Below the pieces are notes generated by a model, which was not told the origin of the DNA, ran no database searches, and was given only the letters and a program-made list of their open reading frames with translations. From assembly GCF_003226535.1 (NCBI RefSeq), contig NZ_QKOB01000012.1:1-61475 (forward strand): DNA of 61,475 nt. The letters are read 5' to 3'. Origin of the DNA: Meiothermus sp. Pnk-1 (lineage in GTDB: Bacteria > Deinococcota > Deinococci > Deinococcales > Thermaceae). Every line of letters starts with the position of its first letter. The stretch's first letter is position 1. Both the position numbers and the translations under genes were made by a program. Positions 43,704-51,920 of the stretch are shown here, in pieces.

Positions 43704-45923
43704 TCAAGACGGCTGGGCGGCCCGCAGCGTTCGACGCTTGAGAGCCTCGGCTAGGAAGTAGCTGCCCAGCACCGCCCCCACCGCCAGGACCTGCGCCAGC
43801 AGCCCCTCCCAGGTGGGGTAAAGCCCCAGCCACATCCCCGCCCAGTAGGGAAGGGCCAGCCCTCCGATGGGGTGCACGGGAAGCCAGCCCACCACCTGCC
43901 AGACGTGCACGGTGGTGCCCACCATGGTGAAGAGCACCAACAGCAGCAGCACCCCGGTGGCGATGAGCATCCGCTTGTAGGGCAGCCTGGCCTGCAGGGC
44001 GAAGACCACTAGGCCCACCCCCAAGGTGGCCAGCAGCCCCAAGCCGATGCCCAGAAGTACCGGGGCCAGGCTGGACTGTAGCACCAGGGACTGCAAGAAG
44101 AGCACCGTCTCGAAGCCCTCGCGGTAGACGCTCACGAAGCCCAGGGAGATCAGCCCCAGGTACTGCCCGGTCTCGGCCCGCAGCAGGCGCTGCTTTTGCT
44201 GGTGGAAGCCGGCCAGGTGGTCGGTCCAGTAGACCTGGTGGAAGAACCAGTTCATGATGAGGAGCAGCACCGCGATGGCCAGCAAGGAGACCACCGCCTC
44301 GAGCCGCTCGCCGTAGCGGGCGAACTGGTTCAAAAGCCCGCGCATGGCGAACCAGGTCAGCACCGTCACCCCAAAAGCCAGCAGGGCCCCCTGCCACAGC
44401 GGACGGCGGAAGCGGCGCACCTCGGGGCGCTTCAAGCTCCCCAGGAGAGCGGCCAGGATCAGCACCGCCTCCAGCCCCTCGCGGAAGACGATCACCGCGG
44501 CGTTGGCTAAGGTGGCGGCGGGGGCGCTCTGGGTGGAGAGGAAGCCGCCGGCCTCGTTCAGCCTGGCCTCGAGCTGCCGCCGCGTCTGGCGCACCTCGCC
44601 GGGCGGGGCCTTTTGCCGGATCAGGCGGGCTAAGCCGTCCGGGTTGCGCCCGTTCCAGAACAGGTCCTCGATCGCTAGGGCCAGGGCCGGGGCGAAGACC
44701 CTGAGCCGGGCCTCGGGCCCCGACTCCAAGAGGGCGTAAGCGTCCATGCGGGCGGTCTCGGCCAGGTCGTAGCGGCCCTGGGCCACCGCGTTTTCCAGGG
44801 CCTTGAGCTGCTGGCGGATCACCTCCAGGTCGCCCGCGGGGTCGGCCCGGCGCCACTCGGCGGGCAGCAGGGCCTCGAGCCGCTGGCGCAGCGCCCCCAC
44901 CCCATCCTCCAGGGCCTGGGCGGTGGGAGGGTTTTCCCCCCGGTGGGCGGCCTGCAGGCCCTGCTCGAGTTCTTTGAAGCCCCGGCGAACCCCCTCCACC
45001 TGGGCTACCGGGAACATCGGCTCCAGGTCGCTCCAGGCAGCGCGGGCGCTCTCCAGAAAAGCCGTGGCCTCCTCGATCTCCAACGCCTTGGTGACCCGCA
45101 CCGCCCCCGCCGGGCCCGCCACCCCCCGGCCGTACTCCACCGCCACCAGGTCCAAAAAGCGCAGGGTCTGGCCCACCCGCCGGGCCCGCTCGCGGGGGGA
45201 GAGGGGGGCGGCCTGGAAGCCTGCGAGGGCCTCCCGGATGGCCCCAAGCGAGCCCGAGGCCAGCGCCTGGCGGGCCTCGGCGAGCTTCGCCGCTCCCCGC
45301 GCCTCCCGGTAGGCCGGGGCCAGGATCTCGAAGTAGCCCTGGGCCAAGGCCCGCTGCTCGGCGGCCCGAACGGGCTGGCCCTGGGATTGGGCCGCCTCGA
45401 GGTCGCGCAAAGCCGCCTCGAGCCGGGCCTGGTAGGCCCCCAGCAGGTCGGCGCGCACCGCCAAGAGGGCCTCCTCGGGCTTCAGGCGGCCCTGGCGCAG
45501 CTCCTCCAGGGCCAAGGTGGCCTCGGCCTGGGGCGCGGCGTAGCGGGTGGCGGGCCGGTACTCGCGCAACAGGGCCCAGCTCTGGGCCGCCGCGAAGTCC
45601 CCCGAGCGCACCGCCTCCTCCAGCCGGGAGTAGCCCTGGCGCAACAGGTCGGTCCACAAGCGGGCCCGCGCCCTGGCAAAAGCCGCCTCGTCCCGCGCGC
45701 CGAGGGCCCCCTCGAGGGGCGTTAGGTCCACCCTCAGGCCCACCCCGGCCAAAGCCGCCGCCTCGGCCTGGGCCGCTTTCAGCAGCCCAGCCGCGGCCTG
45801 AGGGTCGAAGGCCAGCTCGAGCTGGGCCTCCACCAGCTTGGCCCTGAGCCCTTCGGCCCGCTCGGCCGGGGACTGGGCCAGCGCCAGCCCCAGAGCCAAC
45901 AACAACCCCACCCAGCGTTTCAT
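43704..45923 (-). CDS. FTR1/EfeU-type iron permease with large N-terminal domain
   Basis: A 739-residue protein. After a signal peptide (residues 1-16, ending LALAQ) there is a helical, Ala/Glu/Arg-rich exported domain of about 450 residues. The C-terminal 270 residues are the FTR1 permease, with two REGxE iron sites: REGLEAVL at about 480 and REGFETVL at about 599, inside membrane helices. Such proteins take up oxidised ferrous iron. It overlaps the imelysin gene by 4 nt. EfeB, the usual peroxidase partner, is absent from the window. Confidence 0.92.
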   Translation of the reverse strand: MKRWVGLLLALGLALAQSPAERAEGLRAKLVEAQLELAFDPQAAAGLLKAAQAEAAALAGVGLRVDLTPLEGALGARDEAAFARARARLWTDLLRQGYSRLEEAVRSGDFAAAQSWALLREYRPATRYAAPQAEATLALEELRQGRLKPEEALLAVRADLLGAYQARLEAALRDLEAAQSQGQPVRAAEQRALAQGYFEILAPAYREARGAAKLAEARQALASGSLGAIREALAGFQAAPLSPRERARRVGQTLRFLDLVAVEYGRGVAGPAGAVRVTKALEIEEATAFLESARAAWSDLEPMFPVAQVEGVRRGFKELEQGLQAAHRGENPPTAQALEDGVGALRQRLEALLPAEWRRADPAGDLEVIRQQLKALENAVAQGRYDLAETARMDAYALLESGPEARLRVFAPALALAIEDLFWNGRNPDGLARLIRQKAPPGEVRQTRRQLEARLNEAGGFLSTQSAPAATLANAAVIVFREGLEAVLILAALLGSLKRPEVRRFRRPLWQGALLAFGVTVLTWFAMRGLLNQFARYGERLEAVVSLLAIAVLLLIMNWFFHQVYWTDHLAGFHQQKQRLLRAETGQYLGLISLGFVSVYREGFETVLFLQSLVLQSSLAPVLLGIGLGLLATLGVGLVVFALQARLPYKRMLIATGVLLLLVLFTMVGTTVHVWQVVGWLPVHPIGGLALPYWAGMWLGLYPTWEGLLAQVLAVGAVLGSYFLAEALKRRTLRAAQPS

Positions 45924-46942
45924 TGGCCCACCTTGAGCCCCAAGAGGGCCGCGGCCTGCACCAGCTTGCCGGTGACGGCGGTGGCCCGGTTGTCGGCCTC
46001 CTTGTAGACGAGCTCGGCCTGCTCCAGGCTGAAGCGGCGGGTCTTCTCCTGGGCCACCAGCCGCTCGGCGTAGGCCTTTAGGCCCGCGAGCCCTTCGGCG
46101 ATTTGCCGGTCTAGCGCGGGATCCTTGGCGCGAACCTGGCTGGCTACCCCGGCGTAGAGCTCCTGCCAGGAGCGGATGTTGTTCACCAGGTCGTCGAGCG
46201 AGGAGATCACGTTGAAGTCGCGCCGGGTGGCCTTATCGCCCAGCACAAAGCGGGAGGTCTTCCACCGGGCCACAAAGACCGAGGCCGCGGTGGGCACGTT
46301 GGCCACCAGGGCTCCAAAGACGTCGCTGGGGGTCGGCTTCCACCCCTTGGCCGCGGCCAGCAGCCCCCCGGTCAGCTCGTCCAGCTTGGCCGCCCCGGCT
46401 TTGAGCACATGGGCGTCGGGCAGGTAGTCGCCGAAGCCCAGCCTGCCGTCGCCGTCCACATCGAAGCGCACCCCGCTGCCAAAAGCCCGCTCGCTGCCCC
46501 AAAGGGTGCCCTCCAGCACCCCGAAGGCGTTGCCGGGGCGCTTCAGCACCTTGCCGTTGTCCAGGTGCAAATCAAAGGTGACCACCGCATCGCCCCCCTC
46601 GGCGGCGGAGGCTCCGGCGTCGAGGTTCAGGTCGAAGTCGGCGAGCGACTCCACCCCGGCCACGATCCCCTCCACGCTCTCGTAGAGGGGGCTGGCCTTG
46701 ACCCAGGCCGCCCTCGCCGCTTGCAGGCTCCGGCGCAGCGGGCCGGGCTGGGCCTGGGCCAAGCGGCGGTAGTCGAAGCCGGCCTTCTGGGCCAAGGCGA
46801 AGTACTCCTGGCTGGCCTTGACCAGGGCCGCGGTGGCGGCTTTCTGCTCCTCCACCCGCCCGATCAGGTAACCCTTGACCGCCTCCACCCCCTGGGCCTG
46901 GGCCAGGCCCAGCAGCACCAACAGGGCTATCCATCTGTACAT
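45920..46942 (-). CDS. EfeO-like imelysin family protein (M75)
   Basis: A 340-residue exported protein of the imelysin fold, thought to pass iron to the FTR1 permease. The ATG giving MYRWIALLVLLGLAQAQ starts a signal peptide; it overlaps the preceding stop as TGATG. Mid-protein 'ESVEGIVAGVESLADFDLNL' and 'NNIRSWQELYAGVASQV' fit the family. An insert DVDGDGRLGFGDY (about residues 170-182) is a perfect 12-residue EF-hand/dockerin-type calcium loop, not usual in EfeO. Confidence 0.82.
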   Translation of the reverse strand: MYRWIALLVLLGLAQAQGVEAVKGYLIGRVEEQKAATAALVKASQEYFALAQKAGFDYRRLAQAQPGPLRRSLQAARAAWVKASPLYESVEGIVAGVESLADFDLNLDAGASAAEGGDAVVTFDLHLDNGKVLKRPGNAFGVLEGTLWGSERAFGSGVRFDVDGDGRLGFGDYLPDAHVLKAGAAKLDELTGGLLAAAKGWKPTPSDVFGALVANVPTAASVFVARWKTSRFVLGDKATRRDFNVISSLDDLVNNIRSWQELYAGVASQVRAKDPALDRQIAEGLAGLKAYAERLVAQEKTRRFSLEQAELVYKEADNRATAVTGKLVQAAALLGLKVGQ

Positions 46943-47595
46943 CAACGATCCTCCACCCAAACAAAGCTCAGGCCGAAGTTCTCGGCGCGGTGGTTGTACT
47001 GCCCGGCGAGGAAGAGGGTGTAGGTCTTGCCCGCCTCGAGCCTATACGCGGGCACCGGGATACCCCGCTGGGTGTCGCCGGCTGCGAATAGGACCGGCTC
47101 GAGGTTCCCCCCTGCGTCCACCAGCCTGTACTCGCTGGCGCTGGCAAACCCCAGGTTCTGGGCCAGCAGCGCCCCGTCCTTGCTGCGGATATCCAGGCCC
47201 GGAAAGTTCGGCACCGCGTGCACCAGGCGCAGGCGGGCCTTGCCGCTTTCGACAGGGACGGGGGCATCTGCGATCAGGGTGGGTTTGAGCTGGGCTTGCA
47301 GCCCGATAAGGGCCAGGGTGTAGCTTCGGCCCGCCTCGAGCCGTACCCGGGCCTCGATCCGCGGGCCGGTTTGGCCTGCGGGTACCACCGCAAGCTCTAC
47401 CTCGCCTGCCGGAAGGCTCTGGTACGCCGAGACCGCCTTAAAAGCCAGCTTAGAGAAGGCTTCCACTTTGTTTCCCCCCACCCAGATCTCCACCGCAGGG
47501 GCATCCGGGGAGAGGTGGGCTACCCGCAGGGCCGCGGTTTGTGCGACCCCCAAGCCGGCCAGCGCCACCAGAAGAACTCCGATGATCTTGTTCAT
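46942..47595 (-). CDS. Exported DUF4397-domain protein
   Basis: A 217-residue exported protein; signal peptide residues 1 to about 19. 'LRVAHLSPDAPAVEIWVGGN' is the DUF4397 start, repeated in part as 'LRLVHAVPNFPGLDIRSKDG', so the domain is two related beta-rich halves. Function is unknown. It lies between flavodoxin and imelysin genes with 4-nt and 1-nt overlaps and so is fully embedded in the iron operon. Confidence 0.85.
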   Translation of the reverse strand: MNKIIGVLLVALAGLGVAQTAALRVAHLSPDAPAVEIWVGGNKVEAFSKLAFKAVSAYQSLPAGEVELAVVPAGQTGPRIEARVRLEAGRSYTLALIGLQAQLKPTLIADAPVPVESGKARLRLVHAVPNFPGLDIRSKDGALLAQNLGFASASEYRLVDAGGNLEPVLFAAGDTQRGIPVPAYRLEAGKTYTLFLAGQYNHRAENFGLSFVWVEDR

Positions 47596-48140
47596 CCCAA
47601 TACCTCCCGCTCAGCACAGCCCGGCAAAGCCATTTCCTCTGCGATTTGCTCGACCCAGGCCCGTATACGCACGCTGGAAAGCTCGGGCTGGTTGTCGTAG
47701 TCCAGGGCCAACCCCACAAACCGTCCCTCCTCCACCGCCAGGCTCTGGCTGAAAAAGTACCCTTCGGTAGAGGTAAAGCCCACCAACTCCCCCCCTGCCC
47801 GGCGCACCTTCTCCGCCAGGATGGCCAAAGCGTCCTGGAAGCTGTCGGGGTAGCCGTACTGGTCCCCTGCGCCGAAGAGGGCGACCTTTTTGCCCTGCAG
47901 CGGGGCCGCCTCGAGCTGGCCGATGCAGCGCGCCCAGTCGTCCTGCAGGTCCCCGAGGTTCCAGGTCGAGCAGCCCAGCAAGAGGGCATCGCACTCTTCC
48001 AGGCGCTTTAAGCCCTGATCGGCGACGTCGTGAAGCCATACTTCCCCGGTAAAGTACTTTTTGAGTTCATCGGCGATCTCGCAGGCGGCGTCGTAGGTGT
48101 TGCCGTAGGTGGAACCGTAGAAGATGCCCAGCGTGAACAT
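47592..48140 (-). CDS. Long-chain flavodoxin
   Basis: A 182-residue FMN electron carrier. The phosphate loop is GSTYGNTYDAA (residues 9-19). 'LLGCSTWNLGDLQDDW' and 'ALFGAGDQYGYPDSFQDALA' form the flavin loops, and the insertion that defines long-chain flavodoxins follows ('TSTEGYFFSQSLAVEEGRFV'). In many bacteria flavodoxin replaces ferredoxin when iron is short, which matches its place in this operon. Confidence 0.93.
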   Translation of the reverse strand: MFTLGIFYGSTYGNTYDAACEIADELKKYFTGEVWLHDVADQGLKRLEECDALLLGCSTWNLGDLQDDWARCIGQLEAAPLQGKKVALFGAGDQYGYPDSFQDALAILAEKVRRAGGELVGFTSTEGYFFSQSLAVEEGRFVGLALDYDNQPELSSVRIRAWVEQIAEEMALPGCAEREVLG

Positions 48141-48156
48141 GGCCAGCTTTCCTCCT

Positions 48157-48501
48157 TCAGTTCAACAATCTGGTAAAAGGCCCGCTTGAACGGGGTTCGG
48201 GCCGTTGCGACATCTCGGCTAAGGCCGAGTGGAGCATCCCGCGAAGCTCAACCTCCTCGGCGCGGCTCATCCGCAGGGCCAGGTTGCCTATCCAGAGCAC
48301 GAAAAGCGCCTCCGGCGGTTCGAAGCGGTTTCGTTCTACGGCTTCGTCTACTACCTCGACCAACCAGGCGAAATCCTTGAGGCTCAGGTGCAGGGTGGCC
48401 ACGTCCCAGGAAAGGTGCACGATACCCCCGCTACAGGGGCAGCTTTCGATGTAACGGAACTCGCTCAGGGTGGCCAGGCGGCGCAGGTGTGGGCAGCTCA
48501 T
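48157..48501 (-). CDS. Small Cys-containing protein of unknown function in the heme operon
   Basis: A 114-residue cytosolic protein. Cys3 with His5 ('MSCPHLRR') and Cys21-x-Cys23 ('IESCPCSGGIVHLSW') could form a metal or heme site. The segment 'CSGGIVHLSWDVATLHLSLKD' resembles a widespread small family of unknown function with a C-x-C-G-x-I-H-L core (DUF6686-like by memory). It overlaps the HmuV-like ATPase stop by 4 nt and precedes flavodoxin by 16 nt. A role in handling imported heme or iron is an inference from order. Confidence 0.72.
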   Translation of the reverse strand: MSCPHLRRLATLSEFRYIESCPCSGGIVHLSWDVATLHLSLKDFAWLVEVVDEAVERNRFEPPEALFVLWIGNLALRMSRAEEVELRGMLHSALAEMSQRPEPRSSGPFTRLLN

Positions 48502-49346
48502 GGGTTCGACACCCCCTTTGCTTTGTCCAGGTGTGGAAAGGGGCCGGATTGCAGGGCAAAACCTCGCTCGGCCGGGGATTGGGCCAGCGGCATCACCCAG
48601 GGGCGGCCGCTGGGGTGCTGGGCTAAGGCGAAGGGCAGGCCGTAGACCGCCTCGAGCCGCTCCGGGTGCAGCACCTCGGCGGGGTGGCCCAGGGCCACCA
48701 TCCGCCCCTGGTGCAAGAGCAGAATTCGATCCGCAAAAAGGCTCGCTAGGTTCAGGTCGTGCAACACCACCGCCACCCCCAGGCCGCCCTCGGCCAGGCG
48801 GCGGCACAGCGCCATGACCTCCACCTGGTGCTTGGGGTCGAGGTGGTTGGTGGGCTCATCCAGCAGCAGGAGGCGGGGTTCCTGGGCCAGCACCCGGGCC
48901 AGGTCCACCCGGCTTTGCTCGCCGCCGGAGAGGGTAGGGTAGAGCCGGGGGGCGAGGGAAAGGGCTTGCGTCTCGGCCAGGGCCCGCTCGGTCTGGGCGT
49001 GGTCCAGCGGCGCCTCGGGCCGGCGCTCGAGGTGGGGCAGCCGGCCCAGAAAGGCCACCTCGTAGGCGCTATAGGGAAAGCTCAGCTCCCGCCGCTGGGT
49101 CAGCACCGCGCGGGCAAGGGCCAGCTCGAGGGCGCTATACCCCCGCAAAGGCCGCCCCGCCAGCTCCACCCGCCCCTCGCTGGGCGGCTCCTCGCCCGAC
49201 AGCAGGCGCAGCAGGGTGGTCTTGCCGGCCCCGTTGGGGCCCAGCACCGCCAGCACCTCCCCGGCCTCCAGGGCGAAGCTCACCCCCTGCAACAGGGTGC
49301 GCCCCCCCACCCGGTACCCCAGCCCTTCGGCCAGCAGCAGGCTCAC
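48498..49346 (-). CDS. Heme ABC transporter ATPase, HmuV-like
   Basis: A 282-residue ATPase. A GTG start overlaps the permease stop as GTGA. Walker A GPNGAGKTT, signature LSGGEQSRVDLARVL, Walker B LLLLDEPTNHLDP and switch His in 'VVLHDLNLASLFAD'. 'LTQRRELSFPYSAYEVAFLG' is typical of HmuV. The open frame extends far upstream but overlaps the permease and is not coding there. Confidence 0.92.
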   Translation of the reverse strand: MSLLLAEGLGYRVGGRTLLQGVSFALEAGEVLAVLGPNGAGKTTLLRLLSGEEPPSEGRVELAGRPLRGYSALELALARAVLTQRRELSFPYSAYEVAFLGRLPHLERRPEAPLDHAQTERALAETQALSLAPRLYPTLSGGEQSRVDLARVLAQEPRLLLLDEPTNHLDPKHQVEVMALCRRLAEGGLGVAVVLHDLNLASLFADRILLLHQGRMVALGHPAEVLHPERLEAVYGLPFALAQHPSGRPWVMPLAQSPAERGFALQSGPFPHLDKAKGVSNP

Positions 49347-50368
49347 CGGGCCACCTCCCGCTTGTGGCGCAGGAGCAGCCAGATGAAGAAGGGGGCCCCC
49401 AGGAGGCTCGTCACCACCCCCACCGGCAGCTCCGCCGGGGCCACCGCGGTGCGGGCCACCAGGTCGGCCAGCAGGCTCAGCGAGGCCCCCAGCAGGGCCG
49501 CCCCAGGCAGCAGGTAGCGATGATCGGGGCCGGCCAAGAGCCGGAAGAGGTGCGGGGCCACCAGCCCGATGAAGCCCACCCCGCCCGCCGCGGCCACCGC
49601 GGTGCCCACCGCCAGGGCCGAGAGGGCCACCGCCCGGCGCTTGAAGGGCTCGAGGTTCACCCCCAAATGGAAGGCCTCCCGCTCCCCCAGCACCAGGGCG
49701 TTCAAGGGCCGGGCCAGGCGCAACAGGCCCCCAAGCGCTACCAGCCCGGTAGGGACCATGGCCAGCAGGGTCGGCCAGGTGGCCCCGCCGTAGCCCCCCA
49801 GGGTCCAGAAGGTGAGGCTTCTGAGCTGCTCGTCGGTAGCCCGGCTGATCAGAAGGCCGATCAAAGCCCCCGCCGCCGCGTTGAGGGCGATGCCGGCCAG
49901 CAGCAGGGTCAGGACCTGCACCCGCCCCTCGCTGCTGGCCAGCCGCCAGACCAAAAGGGTGGTGAGAAGCCCCCCCACGAAGGCCATGAGGGGCAGGGCA
50001 AAGGCCTGCAAGGCCCCTGCCCCCGGCAGCAGGATGATGAAAAGGGCCGCCCCCAGCCCGGCCCCCGAGGTCACCCCGATGAGCCCCGGGTCGGCCAGGG
50101 GGTTGCGGAAGAGGCCCTGCAGCACCGCCCCTGCAAGGGCCAGCAGGGCCCCCACCGCCGCGGCCAGCACCACCCGGGGCAGGCGGATCGAGACCAGCAC
50201 CGCATAGGCCTGGTCGGCCTTCTCCCAGAGGATGCGGGGAATCTCCAGGGGCGGGATGAAGTAGGCCCCGATTCCCGCCGCCAGCAGCAGCGCCGCCGGC
50301 AGGGCCAGCGCCAAGGCCAGCAGCGCCCGGCGATAGCGCGAGGTGGGGGGCAGGTGCAGGCGGGTCAC
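49343..50368 (-). CDS. Heme ABC transporter permease, HmuU-like (FecCD family)
   Basis: A 341-residue permease from a GTG start that overlaps the binding-protein stop. 'GALLALAGAVLQGLFRNPLA', 'DPGLIGVTSGAGLGAALFII' and 'GVGFIGLVAPHLFRLLAGPD' are HmuU-type signatures. Only one permease is encoded, so the channel should be a homodimer, unlike operon 3. Confidence 0.93.
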   Translation of the reverse strand: MTRLHLPPTSRYRRALLALALALPAALLLAAGIGAYFIPPLEIPRILWEKADQAYAVLVSIRLPRVVLAAAVGALLALAGAVLQGLFRNPLADPGLIGVTSGAGLGAALFIILLPGAGALQAFALPLMAFVGGLLTTLLVWRLASSEGRVQVLTLLLAGIALNAAAGALIGLLISRATDEQLRSLTFWTLGGYGGATWPTLLAMVPTGLVALGGLLRLARPLNALVLGEREAFHLGVNLEPFKRRAVALSALAVGTAVAAAGGVGFIGLVAPHLFRLLAGPDHRYLLPGAALLGASLSLLADLVARTAVAPAELPVGVVTSLLGAPFFIWLLLRHKREVAR

Positions 50369-51282
50369 GGCTGGGCCGGCTCCCCCGCGATGTAGAGCCC
50401 TTGGCGCTCGTAGGCCCCAATGAAGAGCTCGAGCGCCGCCCGCCCGGCCCGGGGGCCGAAACCCCCCAGGTAGAGGTCGTCGATGGCCACCACCCGCCCG
50501 GCCTGCCCGGCGGGGGTCTGCATCACCCCGGGGAGCTTGCGCAGGCCCTCCAGCCCCCCGATGCTCTCGAGCCCCTTGGTGAAGACCACGATCAGGTCGG
50601 GCTGGGCCGCCACCACCGCCTCGGCGGTCATCTGCTGGCAATCCTTGATGCCCTTGGCGGCGTTGGCGATCCCCGCCAGCTCCATCATCCCTACCGGGTT
50701 GGAGCCCTCCCCGCACACGTAGGTCACCTGGGTGCCCCGCAGGTAGAGGAAGAGGCCCTTTAGGGTCTTCTTCACGGTGGCCTGGCGCTGCTTGGAGCGC
50801 AGCACCAGAAGGTCGCGCTCCAACGCCCGCACCAAAGCCTCCCCCCGCTCCACCTGCCCCACCGCCGCGGCGATGGTGCGGATCTTCTCCTTGGCCCCTT
50901 CCAGGGTGGGCTTATCCGGCACCCGCACCACCGTCACCCCGGCCGCGGCCAGCTGGTCGAAGACCTGGGGTGGCTTGGCGTCCTCCCGCCCCAGCACCAG
51001 GGTGGGCTTCAGGGCCAGGATGCCCTCGGCGTTGAGCTGGAACTGGTAGCCCACGGTGGGCAGCTTGTTCGCCGCCGCCGGGTAGTAGCTGCTGGTATCG
51101 CGCCCCACCACCCTGTCGCCCACCCCCAAGGCGAAGAGGATCTCGGTGGTCACCCCGTTCAGGCTCACGATGCGCTCGATGGAGCGCACCGTGACGGTCT
51201 GGCCCCGGGCGTCCTTGACGGTGAAGGGCTGGGCCAGGCCGAGCCCCAGGGCCACAGAAGCGGCCCAAAGCAGCCTCTTCAT
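50365..51282 (-). CDS. Heme-binding periplasmic protein, HmuT-like (SBP 6)
   Basis: A 305-residue exported binding protein; signal peptide residues 1-18. 'RIVSLNGVTTEILFALGVGD', 'RVVGRDTSSYYPAAANKLPT' and 'VGYQFQLNAEGILALKPTLV' are characteristic of HmuT, which includes the Tyr region used for heme. It is directly followed by HmuU and HmuV-like genes with overlaps, and preceded by a heme monooxygenase. Confidence 0.92.
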   Translation of the reverse strand: MKRLLWAASVALGLGLAQPFTVKDARGQTVTVRSIERIVSLNGVTTEILFALGVGDRVVGRDTSSYYPAAANKLPTVGYQFQLNAEGILALKPTLVLGREDAKPPQVFDQLAAAGVTVVRVPDKPTLEGAKEKIRTIAAAVGQVERGEALVRALERDLLVLRSKQRQATVKKTLKGLFLYLRGTQVTYVCGEGSNPVGMMELAGIANAAKGIKDCQQMTAEAVVAAQPDLIVVFTKGLESIGGLEGLRKLPGVMQTPAGQAGRVVAIDDLYLGGFGPRAGRAALELFIGAYERQGLYIAGEPAQP

Positions 51283-51611
51283 GCCCGCTCCTCCCTGGCC
51301 TCGGCGGAGTCGGTGACCACCGAGAAGGTCTCCAGGCGGCTTTGCCCGCGGAAGGCCTCGCGCGGCAGGCTACCGCTTCGGGCGTGGCCCTCCTTGAACT
51401 CGGGGCTGTTCACCCAGTGCTGGAAGTGGGCCTCGCTCTCCCAGAAGGTCATCACCACGTAGGGCTCCTCGGCGGGGTTGGCCGGGCGCAGCACCAGGTT
51501 GCGGATGAAGCCCGGCATGCGGTCTACGAGCCGGGCCCGCTGGCGGAAATTCTCCTCGAAGCGCTCGGCGTGCTCCGGGTGGACCGGAATGCGGTTCATG
51601 GTCACGAACAT
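51279..51611 (-). CDS. Antibiotic-biosynthesis-monooxygenase fold heme oxygenase, HmoB/IsdG-like
   Basis: A 110-residue protein. The ATG has GGAGG 5 nt upstream. 'FVTMNRIPVHPEHAERFEEN', 'MPGFIRNLVLRPANPAEEPY' and 'VVMTFWESEAHFQHWVNSPE' match the ABM fold of IsdG/HmoA/HmoB, which opens the heme ring and frees iron. The His in 'EAHFQHW' region and the Trp and Asn of the family are present in part. First gene of operon 1, overlapping HmuT by 4 nt. Confidence 0.85.
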   Translation of the reverse strand: MFVTMNRIPVHPEHAERFEENFRQRARLVDRMPGFIRNLVLRPANPAEEPYVVMTFWESEAHFQHWVNSPEFKEGHARSGSLPREAFRGQSRLETFSVVTDSAEAREERA

Positions 51612-51920
51612 GCCTACCTCCACGGAGCCAAGGCTAGAACGCGCAGGGCTTAAAGTCAAGTATTCCGGTCGGATTTTACTATTTTAGCAGTAGTAACTAT
51701 TCCCAACAGCGCTTTCGCCTCACCTCGAGCTTTGGGCTTCTCGCCCAGGAGCCTCGCGTACATCCGGGCCGACATCCAGCACGGCTGGTCTAGGGCCATT
51801 CTGGAAGTCCAGGTCGAGACGGGGCGGTACCGGCGGCAGGGGTCTGCGCTGAGCGCCCCCAGTCCGAGCTCGCCCTGAGCAAGCCCCTGGGTGTGGGCCG
51901 CTTCGCCCCTAGCCCTCGGC
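51612..51920 (-). promoter_or_regulatory. Promoter region of iron operon 1, with the shared motif
   Basis: TATTCCGGTCGGATTTTACT at 51661-51680 is the third copy of the iron-island motif, with 2 extra nt in its right half. On the minus strand TTGACT (about 51654-51659) follows as a -35 candidate. A second TATTCC is at 51698-51703. Farther right (51720-51920) no gene is supported; a 47-residue minus-strand reading frame (51656-51799) overlaps the motif and is probably not real. Confidence 0.6.

Noticed and set aside
43699-45657. A 652-residue minus-strand open frame overlapping the FTR1 gene
   Set aside because: It is Gly/Pro/Arg-rich with no family pattern, while the other frame encodes a full FTR1 protein with both REGxE sites; high GC keeps shadow frames open.
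51656-51799. A 47-codon minus-strand frame upstream of the heme operon
   Set aside because: No ribosome site or recognisable homology, and it overlaps the shared regulatory motif; probably chance.
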